Source: an uncultured Selenomonas sp. (GTDB lineage: Bacteria; Bacillota; Negativicutes; Selenomonadales; Selenomonadaceae). From it: 13,149 nucleotides of DNA. Position numbers and translations under genes: made by a program. Numbering within the stretch: the first letter of the stretch is position 1; each line of letters starts with the position of its first letter. The notes below the pieces were generated by a model. That model was not told the DNA's origin, ran no database searches, and was given only the letters and a program-made list of their open reading frames with translations. This document shows, one piece after another, positions 7,239 through 13,149 of this stretch. The DNA lies in assembly GCA_947097535.1 (NCBI GenBank), contig CAMURM010000014.1:1-13149 (forward strand), written 5' to 3'.

Positions 7239-7574
7239 ATGGCAAAGCAGTTAAAGAAGATACGAAAGAACCTCAAGCCGACGTCAGCGAGGCAGGACGC
7301 GCAGAAGCGCCCCGTCAAAAAGGGCAAGGACACCTTCCTGCTGATCATGCTGGCGCTCACGCTCTTCATCGCGATCATCGGCTGGCAGGAGATGACGTGG
7401 CTGAACCGCTCGATGTACGGCTCCCTCTTCCTCTCGCTCCTCCTGATCTACGGCTACAAGCAGGGCAACTTCGGCGAGAAGGAGAAGCTCTGGATGACGC
7501 GCGCCAGCATGTTCTTCATCGTCGTCTCCTTCGCGCTCTTCGCGGCGATCTGCTACTTCCAATACTTTGCCTGA
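7239..7574 (+). CDS. Small basic-headed membrane protein of unknown function
   Basis: A 111-residue protein, the only plus-strand gene in the window. I do not recognise the family. The N-terminal 30 residues are strongly basic (KQLKKIRKNLK, then KRPVKKGK), with no signal peptide cleavage pattern. Three hydrophobic segments follow at about 32-49, 59-73 and 88-108, so it should be an inner-membrane protein with a cytoplasmic positive head by the positive-inside rule. A conserved-looking polar loop, KQGNFGEKEKLWMTR, lies between helices 2 and 3. It has a strong promoter, a GAGG ribosome site about 8 nt before ATG, and a strong terminator, so it is a genuine stand-alone gene. It is divergent from the AAA+ regulator, which may control it. 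The function is not assignable from sequence. Confidence 0.85.
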   Translation: MAKQLKKIRKNLKPTSARQDAQKRPVKKGKDTFLLIMLALTLFIAIIGWQEMTWLNRSMYGSLFLSLLLIYGYKQGNFGEKEKLWMTRASMFFIVVSFALFAAICYFQYFA

Positions 7575-7591
7575 TTACCGTTTCCCTAAAA

Positions 7592-7633
7592 GGAACCCAC
7601 CACGCTCCGACGAGTGTGGCGGGTTCCTTTTTT
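7592..7633. terminator. Bidirectional rho-independent terminator
   Basis: A 16-bp stem (7592-7607 with 7612-7627) has a CGAC loop, one A/C mismatch and one G/T wobble. It is followed by six T on the plus strand, and by TTTT on the minus strand. It closes the small membrane protein gene. It also lies immediately past the TAA of the convergent AlbA-like gene, whose stop falls inside the T-run. Confidence 0.92.
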
Positions 7634-9461
7634 ACTCTCGTTCCTTCAAGATATGCCATTCGCCGCTGCGGTTCGTTCCCGTGCGCTCAAGAACGCCCGC
7701 CTTATGGAGCGCCGTCGTCATGCGCTTGACCGTAGCGATCGAAATGCCGAGCGCTTCCTTCAGCGCCTTCTGCGTGACCTTGGGGTTCTCACGAATCACG
7801 CTGAGGAGCTTGTCTTCCAGCGATTCTTCCATGCTGAAGGAAAGCTCCTGCTGCGCCGCATTCGTCTTCTCTTCCGGCGGCTGGACAGGCTCTTCCTCGT
7901 CGATCACAGCGGCATCCGCCTTGAGATCGGCGAGAGATTCCATCTCCAAACGCAATTCAGGTGCAGGCTCAAGATCCGATTCGTGCTCTATTTCGACAGC
8001 GACTGCATCATGTCCATCCACCATTGCATCCTCGGATGCCAAAAAATCACCTGCCGCCTCAAGCTCGCTTGCAGGCATCTGAGACACGGTTTCCTCCGAT
8101 ACAGGCGCAATTTCTTCCTGTACTTCGACATCCTCCGGCACAGGCTCAGCTTCTTCCTGTACCTCGGCGTCCTCCGGCACAGGCTCGGCTTCTTCCTGCA
8201 CCTCGACATCCTCCGGCACAGGCTCAGCTTCTTCCTGCATCACAGATTCTTCCGACTCCTGCACTTCTTCCGGCTCCGCATCTTCCGCCTGCTCCGGCTC
8301 TGCCTCCTGCACCACCGCTTCTTCCGCGCGGCAATAGAGGTTAATGCGCACGGAATCGCCGAGCGTGATGACGGCGGGCTCGGGCAGGCGCGCCGCCTTC
8401 GCGGCGCGGTAAAGCTCGGGCAGAACGCTCTGGAAGCCCGTCATCATGCCCATGTAGAGGAAGGCAGCGGCAACGGCGCGGTTGCGTATCTTGGAAAAGC
8501 CCGTCATGAGCTTCCAGATCGTCATATCCTCCTCCAGGAGACCCGGGATGGTGATTTCCAGCCCGTCCTCAAAGAGCACGAGGGAGATGCGCCCCGGAGC
8601 CGCATAATTCCGCTGGCAGACAGCGCGCGCGATCAGGCGGTGCAGCAGGTCTGCCGGAATTTCGTCGAGTCCGCGCGCCTTGGTGCCGCGCGCTGCAAGC
8701 CTTTCGCGCACATAGGCCGCCGCACCGTCCGCCTGCGCCGTCAAGGAGCCGAAAAACTCTTCGCCGCCGACGAAATCGAGGCGTGTCGTGCCGAGGTACT
8801 CCGCACATTGCACGAAGCCCTCGGGGAAAAGCTCCTCCGCCGTGCCCGCGAGCAGATGCCAGCCATTCGTCGTGCGATACTCGCCCTCCTCCTCGCACAG
8901 AAGCTTCCACGCCAGGAGGTCATCCTTCTGCAGGCGCACGACGTCCTGCGCCTCAGCGCGACGCTTCTCCGCCTCCGCGTGCAGCATGCGGCAGAACTCC
9001 TCGATCTCGACCTCGTCGACGCAGCTCTGGGCGGCGAGCTGGTCGGCGCTGCTGTTCGTGCCCGAGAGCAGGAGCTCCTGCACCTGATACGGCTCGGCGA
9101 GGCGCGTCGCGCCGCCGACGCGCACATAGGTGCCGTCCATCATGCCCAGATCCTTGACGAAGTACGGCTTTTCCATGCCCGAGAAGATCTCGACGACGAC
9201 GACCTGACGCCCGTCCTGCATCTCGACGCCGACGCGCGGGAAGATGCGCGGCTCGCAGCTCTCGAAAATCTGCCGCGTGAGCTCGTCGATATAGGGGATG
9301 ATCTCCGCCTCCGCTGAAAATCCCCTGCCGCTTTCGCCGTAGAAAATGATGCGTCCGCCCCTTCCGTTCGCAAAAGCCACGGCAGTATTCAAAAAGGATC
9401 CGCTCTCCGCCACGATCTGCTCCACGAAATCGCCGCGAGCCCCCATCATTTCTTCCTGCAC
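7632..9461 (-). CDS. AlbA-like / HATPase_c_4 protein with acidic repeat linker and C-terminal winged helix
   Basis: About 609 residues. The N-terminal AlbA_2 (Schlafen-type nucleic-acid or NTP-binding) domain is at about 10-130, with AVAFANGRGGRIIFYG and YVRVGGATR. The HATPase_c_4 part at about 265-345 has LIARAVCQRNY, FEDGLEITIPGLL and KIRNRAVAAAFLYMG. An extremely acidic, probably disordered linker (about 380-545) contains four 13-residue tandem units of the EEAEPVPEDVEVQ type. The C-terminal winged helix (about 550-605) reads TQKALKEALGISIATVKRMTTAL. This is the COG2865 'predicted transcriptional regulator' architecture, whose biochemical role is not settled. A TTG at 9485 would give 8 more residues but has no ribosome site and lies almost at the predicted transcript start. 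GTG at 9461 has GAGAGG 8 nt upstream, so I chose it. The gene is transcribed alone. Confidence 0.82.
   Translation of the reverse strand: MQEEMMGARGDFVEQIVAESGSFLNTAVAFANGRGGRIIFYGESGRGFSAEAEIIPYIDELTRQIFESCEPRIFPRVGVEMQDGRQVVVVEIFSGMEKPYFVKDLGMMDGTYVRVGGATRLAEPYQVQELLLSGTNSSADQLAAQSCVDEVEIEEFCRMLHAEAEKRRAEAQDVVRLQKDDLLAWKLLCEEEGEYRTTNGWHLLAGTAEELFPEGFVQCAEYLGTTRLDFVGGEEFFGSLTAQADGAAAYVRERLAARGTKARGLDEIPADLLHRLIARAVCQRNYAAPGRISLVLFEDGLEITIPGLLEEDMTIWKLMTGFSKIRNRAVAAAFLYMGMMTGFQSVLPELYRAAKAARLPEPAVITLGDSVRINLYCRAEEAVVQEAEPEQAEDAEPEEVQESEESVMQEEAEPVPEDVEVQEEAEPVPEDAEVQEEAEPVPEDVEVQEEIAPVSEETVSQMPASELEAAGDFLASEDAMVDGHDAVAVEIEHESDLEPAPELRLEMESLADLKADAAVIDEEEPVQPPEEKTNAAQQELSFSMEESLEDKLLSVIRENPKVTQKALKEALGISIATVKRMTTALHKAGVLERTGTNRSGEWHILKERE
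8113..8239 (-). repeat. 39-bp tandem repeat inside the AlbA-like gene
   Basis: Three full units (8113-8151, 8152-8190, 8191-8229) differ at only a few positions, and a partial unit continues to about 8239. A decayed copy precedes them on the low side. Each unit encodes 13 residues and keeps the frame, so copy-number change would lengthen or shorten the linker without breaking the gene. Confidence 0.9.
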
Positions 9462-9497
9462 ATTCAGCACCTCTCTGCTATCCAATTTCTACGCTAT

Positions 9498-9527
9498 AGT
9501 ATAACAGTTTTCACAAGGAAAGTCCAA
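9498..9527 (-). promoter_or_regulatory. SigmaA-like promoter of the AlbA-like gene
   Basis: On the minus strand, -35 TTGGAC (9527-9522) and -10 TATACT (9503-9498) have an 18-bp spacer. Transcription would start near 9491, giving a leader of about 30 nt to GTG 9461. That supports this start over TTG 9485. Confidence 0.6.
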
Positions 9528-9554
9528 GGAACCACGGATAAATTCAGCGGTTCC
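9528..9554. repeat. Short inverted repeat next to the AlbA-like gene promoter
   Basis: GGAACC (9528-9533) and GGTTCC (9549-9554) are perfect 6-bp arms, extended to 7 of 8, around a 15-bp AT-rich centre. They lie directly upstream of the -35 box and downstream of the cobO terminator. An operator or a second weak hairpin are both possible. Confidence 0.35.
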
Positions 9555-9582
9555 AAAAAAGAGGACGGCTCTCGCCCTCCTC
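9555..9582 (-). terminator. Rho-independent terminator of the EAL-queF-cobO operon
   Basis: Read on the minus strand, GAGGAGGGC pairs with GCCGTCCTC (one mismatch) around a GAGA tetraloop and is followed by six T. It lies about 20 nt after the cobO stop. Confidence 0.9.
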
Positions 9583-9602
9583 CTGCATCATTTTTCCTTC
9601 TG

Positions 9603-10175
9603 TCAATTCTCGATGCCCTTGCGCGCCGCCACGCCCTTCGCGTAGTAGTGGCGCACCTCCTTCATCTCCGTGATGAGGTCGGCGCGCGCGAGCAGCCAGT
9701 CGGGCGCGTTCCTGCCCGTCAGGACGAGCTCGCGCTCGGGCGGCACAGCGTCGAGCAGGGCTTCGACGGCGCTGCGCTCAATGAGCTCGAAGAAGAGCGC
9801 GACGTTGACCTCATCGAGGATGACGACATCCCAGGCGCCCGAACGCGCGGCTGCCGCCGCCGCCGCAAAGCCCGCCTGCATGAGCTGCAGGTAGTCGGCA
9901 GGCGGCTTCCCTGCCGGAAAGACGACGACATCCTCGCCCCAGGCGGCGCGCTCCTCTGCCGTCAGCATGCCCTCCTTCGCGATGAAGAACGGTTTGCTCG
10001 TCGTATGAAGCGCGAGCTGCGGCGAAAATCCCTGCAGGATCTTCTGCTCGCTGTAGGCGAGGCTCTTCATGAACTGCATGATGTAGACGCGCAGCCCCGC
10101 GCCGAGAGCGCGCACGGCGAGGCCGATCGCCGCCGTCGTCTTGCCCTTGCCCGCGCCCGTGTAGACCTCGATCAT
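9603..10175 (-). CDS. cobO: Cob(I)yrinic acid a,c-diamide / corrinoid adenosyltransferase (CobO/BtuR type)
   Basis: Transfers the adenosyl group of ATP to reduced corrinoid, making adenosylcobalamin in the cytoplasm during synthesis or salvage. The protein is 190 residues, typical for the CobA/CobO/BtuR family. Walker A is TGAGKGKTT (6-14), the acidic strand ILDEVN ends in D121-E122, and LTGRNAP is at 152-158. The C-terminal EMKEVRHYYAKGVAARKGIE (170-189) is diagnostic for the family. ATG overlaps the queF stop as ATGA, with AAGGTGG upstream inside queF, so translation is coupled. It is the last gene before a terminator. No other cobalamin genes and no visible cobalamin riboswitch are nearby, so a salvage or housekeeping role is likely. 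The symbols cobO, cobA and btuR are used interchangeably for this family. Confidence 0.95.
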   Translation of the reverse strand: MIEVYTGAGKGKTTAAIGLAVRALGAGLRVYIMQFMKSLAYSEQKILQGFSPQLALHTTSKPFFIAKEGMLTAEERAAWGEDVVVFPAGKPPADYLQLMQAGFAAAAAAARSGAWDVVILDEVNVALFFELIERSAVEALLDAVPPERELVLTGRNAPDWLLARADLITEMKEVRHYYAKGVAARKGIEN

Positions 10176-10669
10176 CGGTTGTCCACCTTTTCCATGAAAT
10201 AGAGGTCATGCTCGAAGAAGCGCTTTTCGGCGAGCTTCTCGTACTTCGTGCCCGGCTTGCCGTAATTCGTATACGGGTCGATGGAAATGCCGCCGCGCGG
10301 CAGGAACCTGCCCCAGACCTCGATGTAGCGCGGCTCCATGAGGCGCACGAGGTCTTTCAGTATGATGTTCACGACATCCTCGTGAAAATCACCGTGGTTG
10401 CGGAAGCTGAAAAGATAGAGCTTCAGCGACTTGCTCTCGACCATGCGCCGCTCGGGCACATAGGCGATCGTGATCGTCGCAAAATCGGGCTGCCCCGTAA
10501 GAGGGCAGAGGCTCGTGAACTCGGGGCAGTTGAACTTGACCCAATAATCCTTGTCGGGATGCTTGTTCTCGAAGGTTTCCAAAAGCTGCGGCGCGTAGTC
10601 CGACGCATACGCGGTCTGCTTCTCGCCGAGATGCGTGACGCCCGCCAGCTCATCGTTCGTACGTGTCAT
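10172..10669 (-). CDS. queF: NADPH-dependent 7-cyano-7-deazaguanine (preQ0) reductase QueF
   Basis: Reduces the nitrile of preQ0 to the amine of preQ1 in queuosine biosynthesis for tRNA. The chosen ATG at 10669 gives 165 residues, the length of the unimodal Bacillus-type enzyme, with AAAGGAG 5 nt upstream. An upstream in-frame ATG at 10741 would add 24 residues that read as the neighbouring gene's DNA, so I rejected it. Catalytic Cys55 is in TSLCPLTGQPDF and Asp62 follows. ESKSLKLYLFSFRNH (78-92) is the QueF signature for NADPH binding. His96-Glu97 in FHED bind substrate. These numbers equal those known for B. subtilis QueF. The first 20 nt overlap the end of the EAL gene and the stop overlaps cobO. 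Other queuosine genes are not in the window. Confidence 0.97.
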   Translation of the reverse strand: MTRTNDELAGVTHLGEKQTAYASDYAPQLLETFENKHPDKDYWVKFNCPEFTSLCPLTGQPDFATITIAYVPERRMVESKSLKLYLFSFRNHGDFHEDVVNIILKDLVRLMEPRYIEVWGRFLPRGGISIDPYTNYGKPGTKYEKLAEKRFFEHDLYFMEKVDNR

Positions 10670-12383
10670 GGCCACTCCTTTCCGCACCTTTGTGCGCCAA
10701 AAACTTTTCCTCAAATCCCTGCTGCGTTTCCGGCCTGCCAAAGAGATAGCCCTGGATGGAATCGACCTTGCACGTCTTCGTCAAAAGCTCGTACTCCTCC
10801 TCTGTCTCGACGCCCTCGATGCAGACGCTCATGCCGACGCTGTGACAGAGCTCCACCGTGTACTCGACGATGCGCCGGTCGAAGTCCGAAGAAAGGATCT
10901 CCTTGACGAAAGCTCGGTCGATCTTCACGATGTCGCACGAAAGATTCTTGAACATCGCGAGCGACGAACAGCCCCTGCCGAAATCGTCCATGGCGATCTT
11001 GAGCCCGCACTCGCGCAGGGAAGCGAACTCGCGATTGATGAAGTTCCAGTCCGATGTGACCGTGTGCTCCGTAAGCTCAAGGATGATGCTTTTGGGATCG
11101 ACGCCGTAGCGCTCGACGCACGCTTTGACGGCATCCTTGAAGGACGGGTCGCGCAGCTGCACATAGGACAAATTGATGCTCATGCGAAAATCCGGGATGA
11201 TCTCCTGCCACTTGCGGCAGATGCCCACCGCCGTATCGGCGATCCATTTGCCGACAGGGATCATCAGCTGCGTCTCTTCGAGGAGCGGAATGAACTCCAT
11301 CGGCGCGACCATGCGCCCCTTGGAATTCTGCCATCGCAAAAGGGCTTCCGCACCGATGATGCGCTGGCTGTCCGCCCCCACCTGCGGCTGAAAGCAGAGG
11401 CTGAAGCCTCGACAGCCGTCCTCCACGCTGCGCCGTATGTCCTCGCGCGCCGTCAGCGAGCGCAGCCAACGGTTGTAAAGCTCCTTCGAGAAGATGCAGT
11501 TCTTGTTCTTGCCGCTCTGCTTCGCGAAGGTCAGCGCCGACTCCGCGTACTTGTGCAGCACGAGATACTCCTTGCCGAACTGCGGGAAGAAGACCGTGCC
11601 GCCCGACATCGTGCAGAAATATTGGCGATCTTGGATCGGCTGCGGCTCCAGGAGCGCCGTCTGTATGCTGCGGTAAAGGTTCTCAACGTCCGCCTCGTCC
11701 GCGCCCGGATAGACGATGCCGAATTCGTCGCCGTCGAGCTTGTAGAGGCGAAAGTCCGTCGAGAGGATCTTCTTGATGCGCTGTGCGACCTCGCGCAGAA
11801 CCTGATCGCCAAACGAGCGGTTGTATGCCTCGTTGACGATCTTGAAGTTGTCGATGCCGAGGATCATGAGCGCGCCGCCCCTGCCCGTCTCGCGCGCCTC
11901 GTCGAGCGCCGCCTTCATGCGCTGCTCAAGCTGGTACTTGTTCAAAAGCCCCGTGACAGCGTCCGCCCGGTTGCGCTGCCCCATGAGGCGGAAGATCCCC
12001 GCGTAGAGCGTCTTCTTGCCCTCGCGGTCGAGGGCGGCGGCGCAGCGGCACTCGACCCATTCGTAATCGCCCTTGCGTGTGCGCGCGCGAAATTCGACAC
12101 AGCCCTCCTTGACACGTCCCTGCAAAACCGCATCAAAAACCTCCGTGACGCGTTCGCGCTCCGTCGGGTGCATGATGCTGCGCCAGGCGCGGCGAAATTC
12201 AAGGAATTCCATCGTTTCGGCAGGTATGCCGAAATCCCGCACGATATTCGGCGATGTCAGCGCTACTTTATTCTCTAAATCGACAACATAAAGGTAGCCG
12301 GACGTCGTCCGCTTCAATAAATCGAAATACAGCTTCAGCCTCTTCAGCAACGGGCTCAAGGCCGATCTGCCCGCTCGACGCAT
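10650..12383 (-). CDS. PAS-GGDEF-EAL cyclic-di-GMP signalling protein, probable phosphodiesterase
   Basis: A 577-residue soluble protein with a PAS-like sensory domain (about 22-135), a GGDEF domain (about 138-300) and an EAL domain (about 312-560). There is no membrane segment. The GGDEF signature reads DGDEF (217-221), and no RxxD inhibitory site is found upstream, so cyclase activity is doubtful. It may only bind GTP as a regulator. The EAL side keeps the catalytic set: EALLRW (346-351), NLSYVQL, ELTEH, DDFGRGCSSL (466-475), KIDRAFV, EGVETEEE and QGYLFGRP. Hydrolysis of cyclic-di-GMP to pGpG is therefore the likely activity. ATG at 12383 has AGAGGAGG 5 nt upstream. It heads the operon with queF and cobO and overlaps queF by 20 nt. 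The PAS ligand is unknown. Confidence 0.93.
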   Translation of the reverse strand: MRRAGRSALSPLLKRLKLYFDLLKRTTSGYLYVVDLENKVALTSPNIVRDFGIPAETMEFLEFRRAWRSIMHPTERERVTEVFDAVLQGRVKEGCVEFRARTRKGDYEWVECRCAAALDREGKKTLYAGIFRLMGQRNRADAVTGLLNKYQLEQRMKAALDEARETGRGGALMILGIDNFKIVNEAYNRSFGDQVLREVAQRIKKILSTDFRLYKLDGDEFGIVYPGADEADVENLYRSIQTALLEPQPIQDRQYFCTMSGGTVFFPQFGKEYLVLHKYAESALTFAKQSGKNKNCIFSKELYNRWLRSLTAREDIRRSVEDGCRGFSLCFQPQVGADSQRIIGAEALLRWQNSKGRMVAPMEFIPLLEETQLMIPVGKWIADTAVGICRKWQEIIPDFRMSINLSYVQLRDPSFKDAVKACVERYGVDPKSIILELTEHTVTSDWNFINREFASLRECGLKIAMDDFGRGCSSLAMFKNLSCDIVKIDRAFVKEILSSDFDRRIVEYTVELCHSVGMSVCIEGVETEEEYELLTKTCKVDSIQGYLFGRPETQQGFEEKFLAHKGAERSGHDTYER

Positions 12384-12397
12384 GATGACCTCCTCTT

Positions 12398-12413
12398 GTC
12401 GGGCGCACCCGAC
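12398..12413 (-). promoter_or_regulatory. Leader hairpin touching the ribosome site of the EAL gene
   Basis: On the minus strand GTCGGG and CCCGAC are perfect 6-bp arms around TGCG. They are followed at once by AAGAGGAGG, the ribosome site. The stem is GC-rich and too short, with no T-run, to be a terminator. It may affect ribosome access. Confidence 0.4.
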
Positions 12414-12439
12414 GATTTGATGAATCTATAATTGAATAT

Positions 12440-12468
12440 ATAATAGACGACAAATTTCCTAATTTCAA
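12440..12468 (-). promoter_or_regulatory. SigmaA-like promoter of the EAL-queF-cobO operon
   Basis: On the minus strand, -35 TTGAAA (12468-12463) and -10 TATTAT (12445-12440) are 17 bp apart. The region is far more AT-rich than the surrounding genes. Transcription would begin near 12433, with a leader of about 50 nt. Confidence 0.6.
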
Positions 12469-12488
12469 GTCTTGACAAATCCTGACAA
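12463..12488 (-). repeat. Helically phased TTGTCA-type repeats at the EAL promoter
   Basis: On the minus strand TTGTCA (12488-12483), TTGTCA (12478-12473) and TTGAAA (12468-12463, the -35 box) start exactly 10 bp apart. This puts them on one face of the helix. Such an array could hold an activator beside polymerase. No regulator is identified. Confidence 0.4.
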
Positions 12489-12540
12489 GCAAAAAGTTCT
12501 ATAAAAGTCAGCACATTTTCATTTCCCTGCCCCTTCGCAA

Positions 12541-12586
12541 AAAATAAAACCTTTGATGCAATAGCGGCAATCAAAGGTTTTATTTT
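12541..12586. terminator. Terminator of the TRAP permease gene, 17-bp perfect stem
   Basis: The arms 12541-12557 and 12570-12586 are perfectly complementary around a 12-nt loop. Read on the minus strand, the stem begins 7 nt after the permease stop and ends in TTTTATTTTTT. The AT-rich outer arms would let it work in both directions. Confidence 0.92.
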
Positions 12587-12592
12587 CCGCAC

Positions 12593-13149
12593 TTATCCGA
12601 GGCTGTTTGTGCGCCTCTGCTGCACGAAGAACACGGCAGTGAGCAGCAGGAAGCCCACGAGATCGGTCACGAGCCCCGGCTGGATCATCAGCAGGCCGCC
12701 GATGAAGAGAACGACGCGCTCAAAGATGTTCAAAGGCTTCACAAGGCAGCCGATCATCGAGGCGCTCAAACCGATCATGCCGATGATCGAGGTCACGAGC
12801 ACGGTGATGAGCCCTGCAGGCGTTGCGTCGATCATCAGGACGACGGGCGAGAGCACGAAGATGTAGGGGATGATGAAGGCGGCGATCGCGAGCTTCGAGG
12901 CGTTGATGCCTGTCCTCAATGGATTGCCGCCGCTGATGGCGGAGCCGGCGAAGGCGGCGAGCGCCACGGGCGGCGTCACATCGGCGATGATGCCGAAGTA
13001 GAAGACGAACATGTGCGCCGCGAGCACGGGCACGCCCATCTGCACGAGCGCAGGCGCGGCGATCGTCGAAGTAATGACGTAGTTTGCCGTCGTCGGCACG
13101 CCCATGCCGAGGATGATCGACGTGATCATCGTGAAGAACATCGTCGGCA
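12593..13149 (-). CDS. TRAP transporter fused permease, TAXI type (C-terminal part)
   Basis: C-terminal 184 residues of a polytopic membrane permease. The 5' part lies beyond the right edge. TRAP permeases use an ion gradient with a soluble substrate-binding protein to import organic acids or similar solutes. The reading frame enters from the window edge as PTMFFTMITSIILGMG, so the internal ATG at 13141 is not the real start. GMGVPTTANYVI and FYFGIIADVTPPVALAAFAG are typical of the large DctM-like subunit in fused 4TM/12TM permeases of TAXI systems. At least five hydrophobic segments remain, ending in IQPGLVTDLVGFLLL and a short polar tail. The binding protein gene is probably upstream, outside the window. 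The substrate cannot be predicted. Confidence 0.92.
   Translation of the reverse strand, partial: PTMFFTMITSIILGMGVPTTANYVITSTIAAPALVQMGVPVLAAHMFVFYFGIIADVTPPVALAAFAGSAISGGNPLRTGINASKLAIAAFIIPYIFVLSPVVLMIDATPAGLITVLVTSIIGMIGLSASMIGCLVKPLNIFERVVLFIGGLLMIQPGLVTDLVGFLLLTAVFFVQQRRTNSLG

Noticed and set aside
8113..8239. Possible CRISPR array
   Set aside because: The 39-bp units are directly contiguous with no spacers and keep a coding frame, so they are a protein repeat.
9462..9485. TTG start at 9485 for the AlbA-like protein
   Set aside because: There is no ribosome site, and the predicted transcript start is only about 6 nt away. GTG at 9461 has GAGAGG at good spacing.
10670..10741. Longer queF start at 10741
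   Set aside because: The extra 24 residues have no family match and overlap the EAL coding region. The ATG at 10669 has a strong ribosome site and gives the normal 165-residue length with Cys55, as in B. subtilis.
9583..10741. Cobalamin or preQ1 riboswitch near cobO/queF
   Set aside because: The genes overlap each other and the operon leader is only about 50 nt, with no B12-box or preQ1 aptamer-like sequence that I can see.
12504..12540. Possible small gene between the EAL promoter and the TRAP terminator
   Set aside because: The gap is about 37 bases with no start plus ribosome site, so I see nothing in it.

Overview
The window looks like chromosomal DNA of a GC-rich, low-molecular-weight-signalling-type Firmicute, most likely a Negativicute of the Selenomonas kind. 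That placement is inference. It rests on high GC in genes with strong AGGAGG-type ribosome sites, frequent TTG starts, Bacillus-type unimodal QueF, an AcoR-like AAA+ regulator, and a fused TAXI-type TRAP permease. No phage, IS, tRNA, rRNA or CRISPR signal is visible. Eleven of the twelve genes are on the minus strand. The long plus-strand open frames opposite them are antisense shadows of GC-rich coding DNA.

Right to left (the direction of transcription), the window starts with the 3' end of a TRAP permease (12593-13149), closed by a perfect 17-bp hairpin terminator. Next is a tight three-gene operon: a PAS-GGDEF-EAL cyclic-di-GMP protein (10650-12383), queF (10172-10669) and the corrinoid adenosyltransferase cobO/cobA (9603-10175). 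Its genes overlap, it has its own sigmaA-like promoter with helically phased repeats, and it ends in a terminator at about 9555-9582. A monocistronic gene follows (7632-9461) for an AlbA-like/HATPase_c_4 protein with a tandem acidic repeat linker and a C-terminal winged helix. It ends against a bidirectional hairpin (7592-7633) shared with the only plus-strand gene, a 111-residue small membrane protein (7239-7574).

From a divergent promoter region (7118-7186) a seven-gene minus-strand run reads off the left edge. Its order is an AAA+/Fis regulator that has lost the GAFTGA sigma54-contact loop, trmB, ftsW, a small (p)ppGpp synthetase, an OmpR response regulator, its histidine kinase, and a GT2 polyprenyl-phosphate-sugar type glycosyltransferase (partial). 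Spacings are 12, 11, 20, -4, 0 and 16 nt, so it could be a single transcription unit. It joins tRNA modification, septal peptidoglycan synthesis, alarmone production and envelope sensing/modification, which reads as a cell-envelope and growth-rate control cluster. Co-function is inferred from gene order only.

The most unusual items are the GAFTGA-less regulator with a palindrome over its own promoter, the alarmone synthetase translationally coupled to a two-component system, and the repeat-bearing AlbA/HATPase/wHTH protein. I see no clearly new defence or mobile system.
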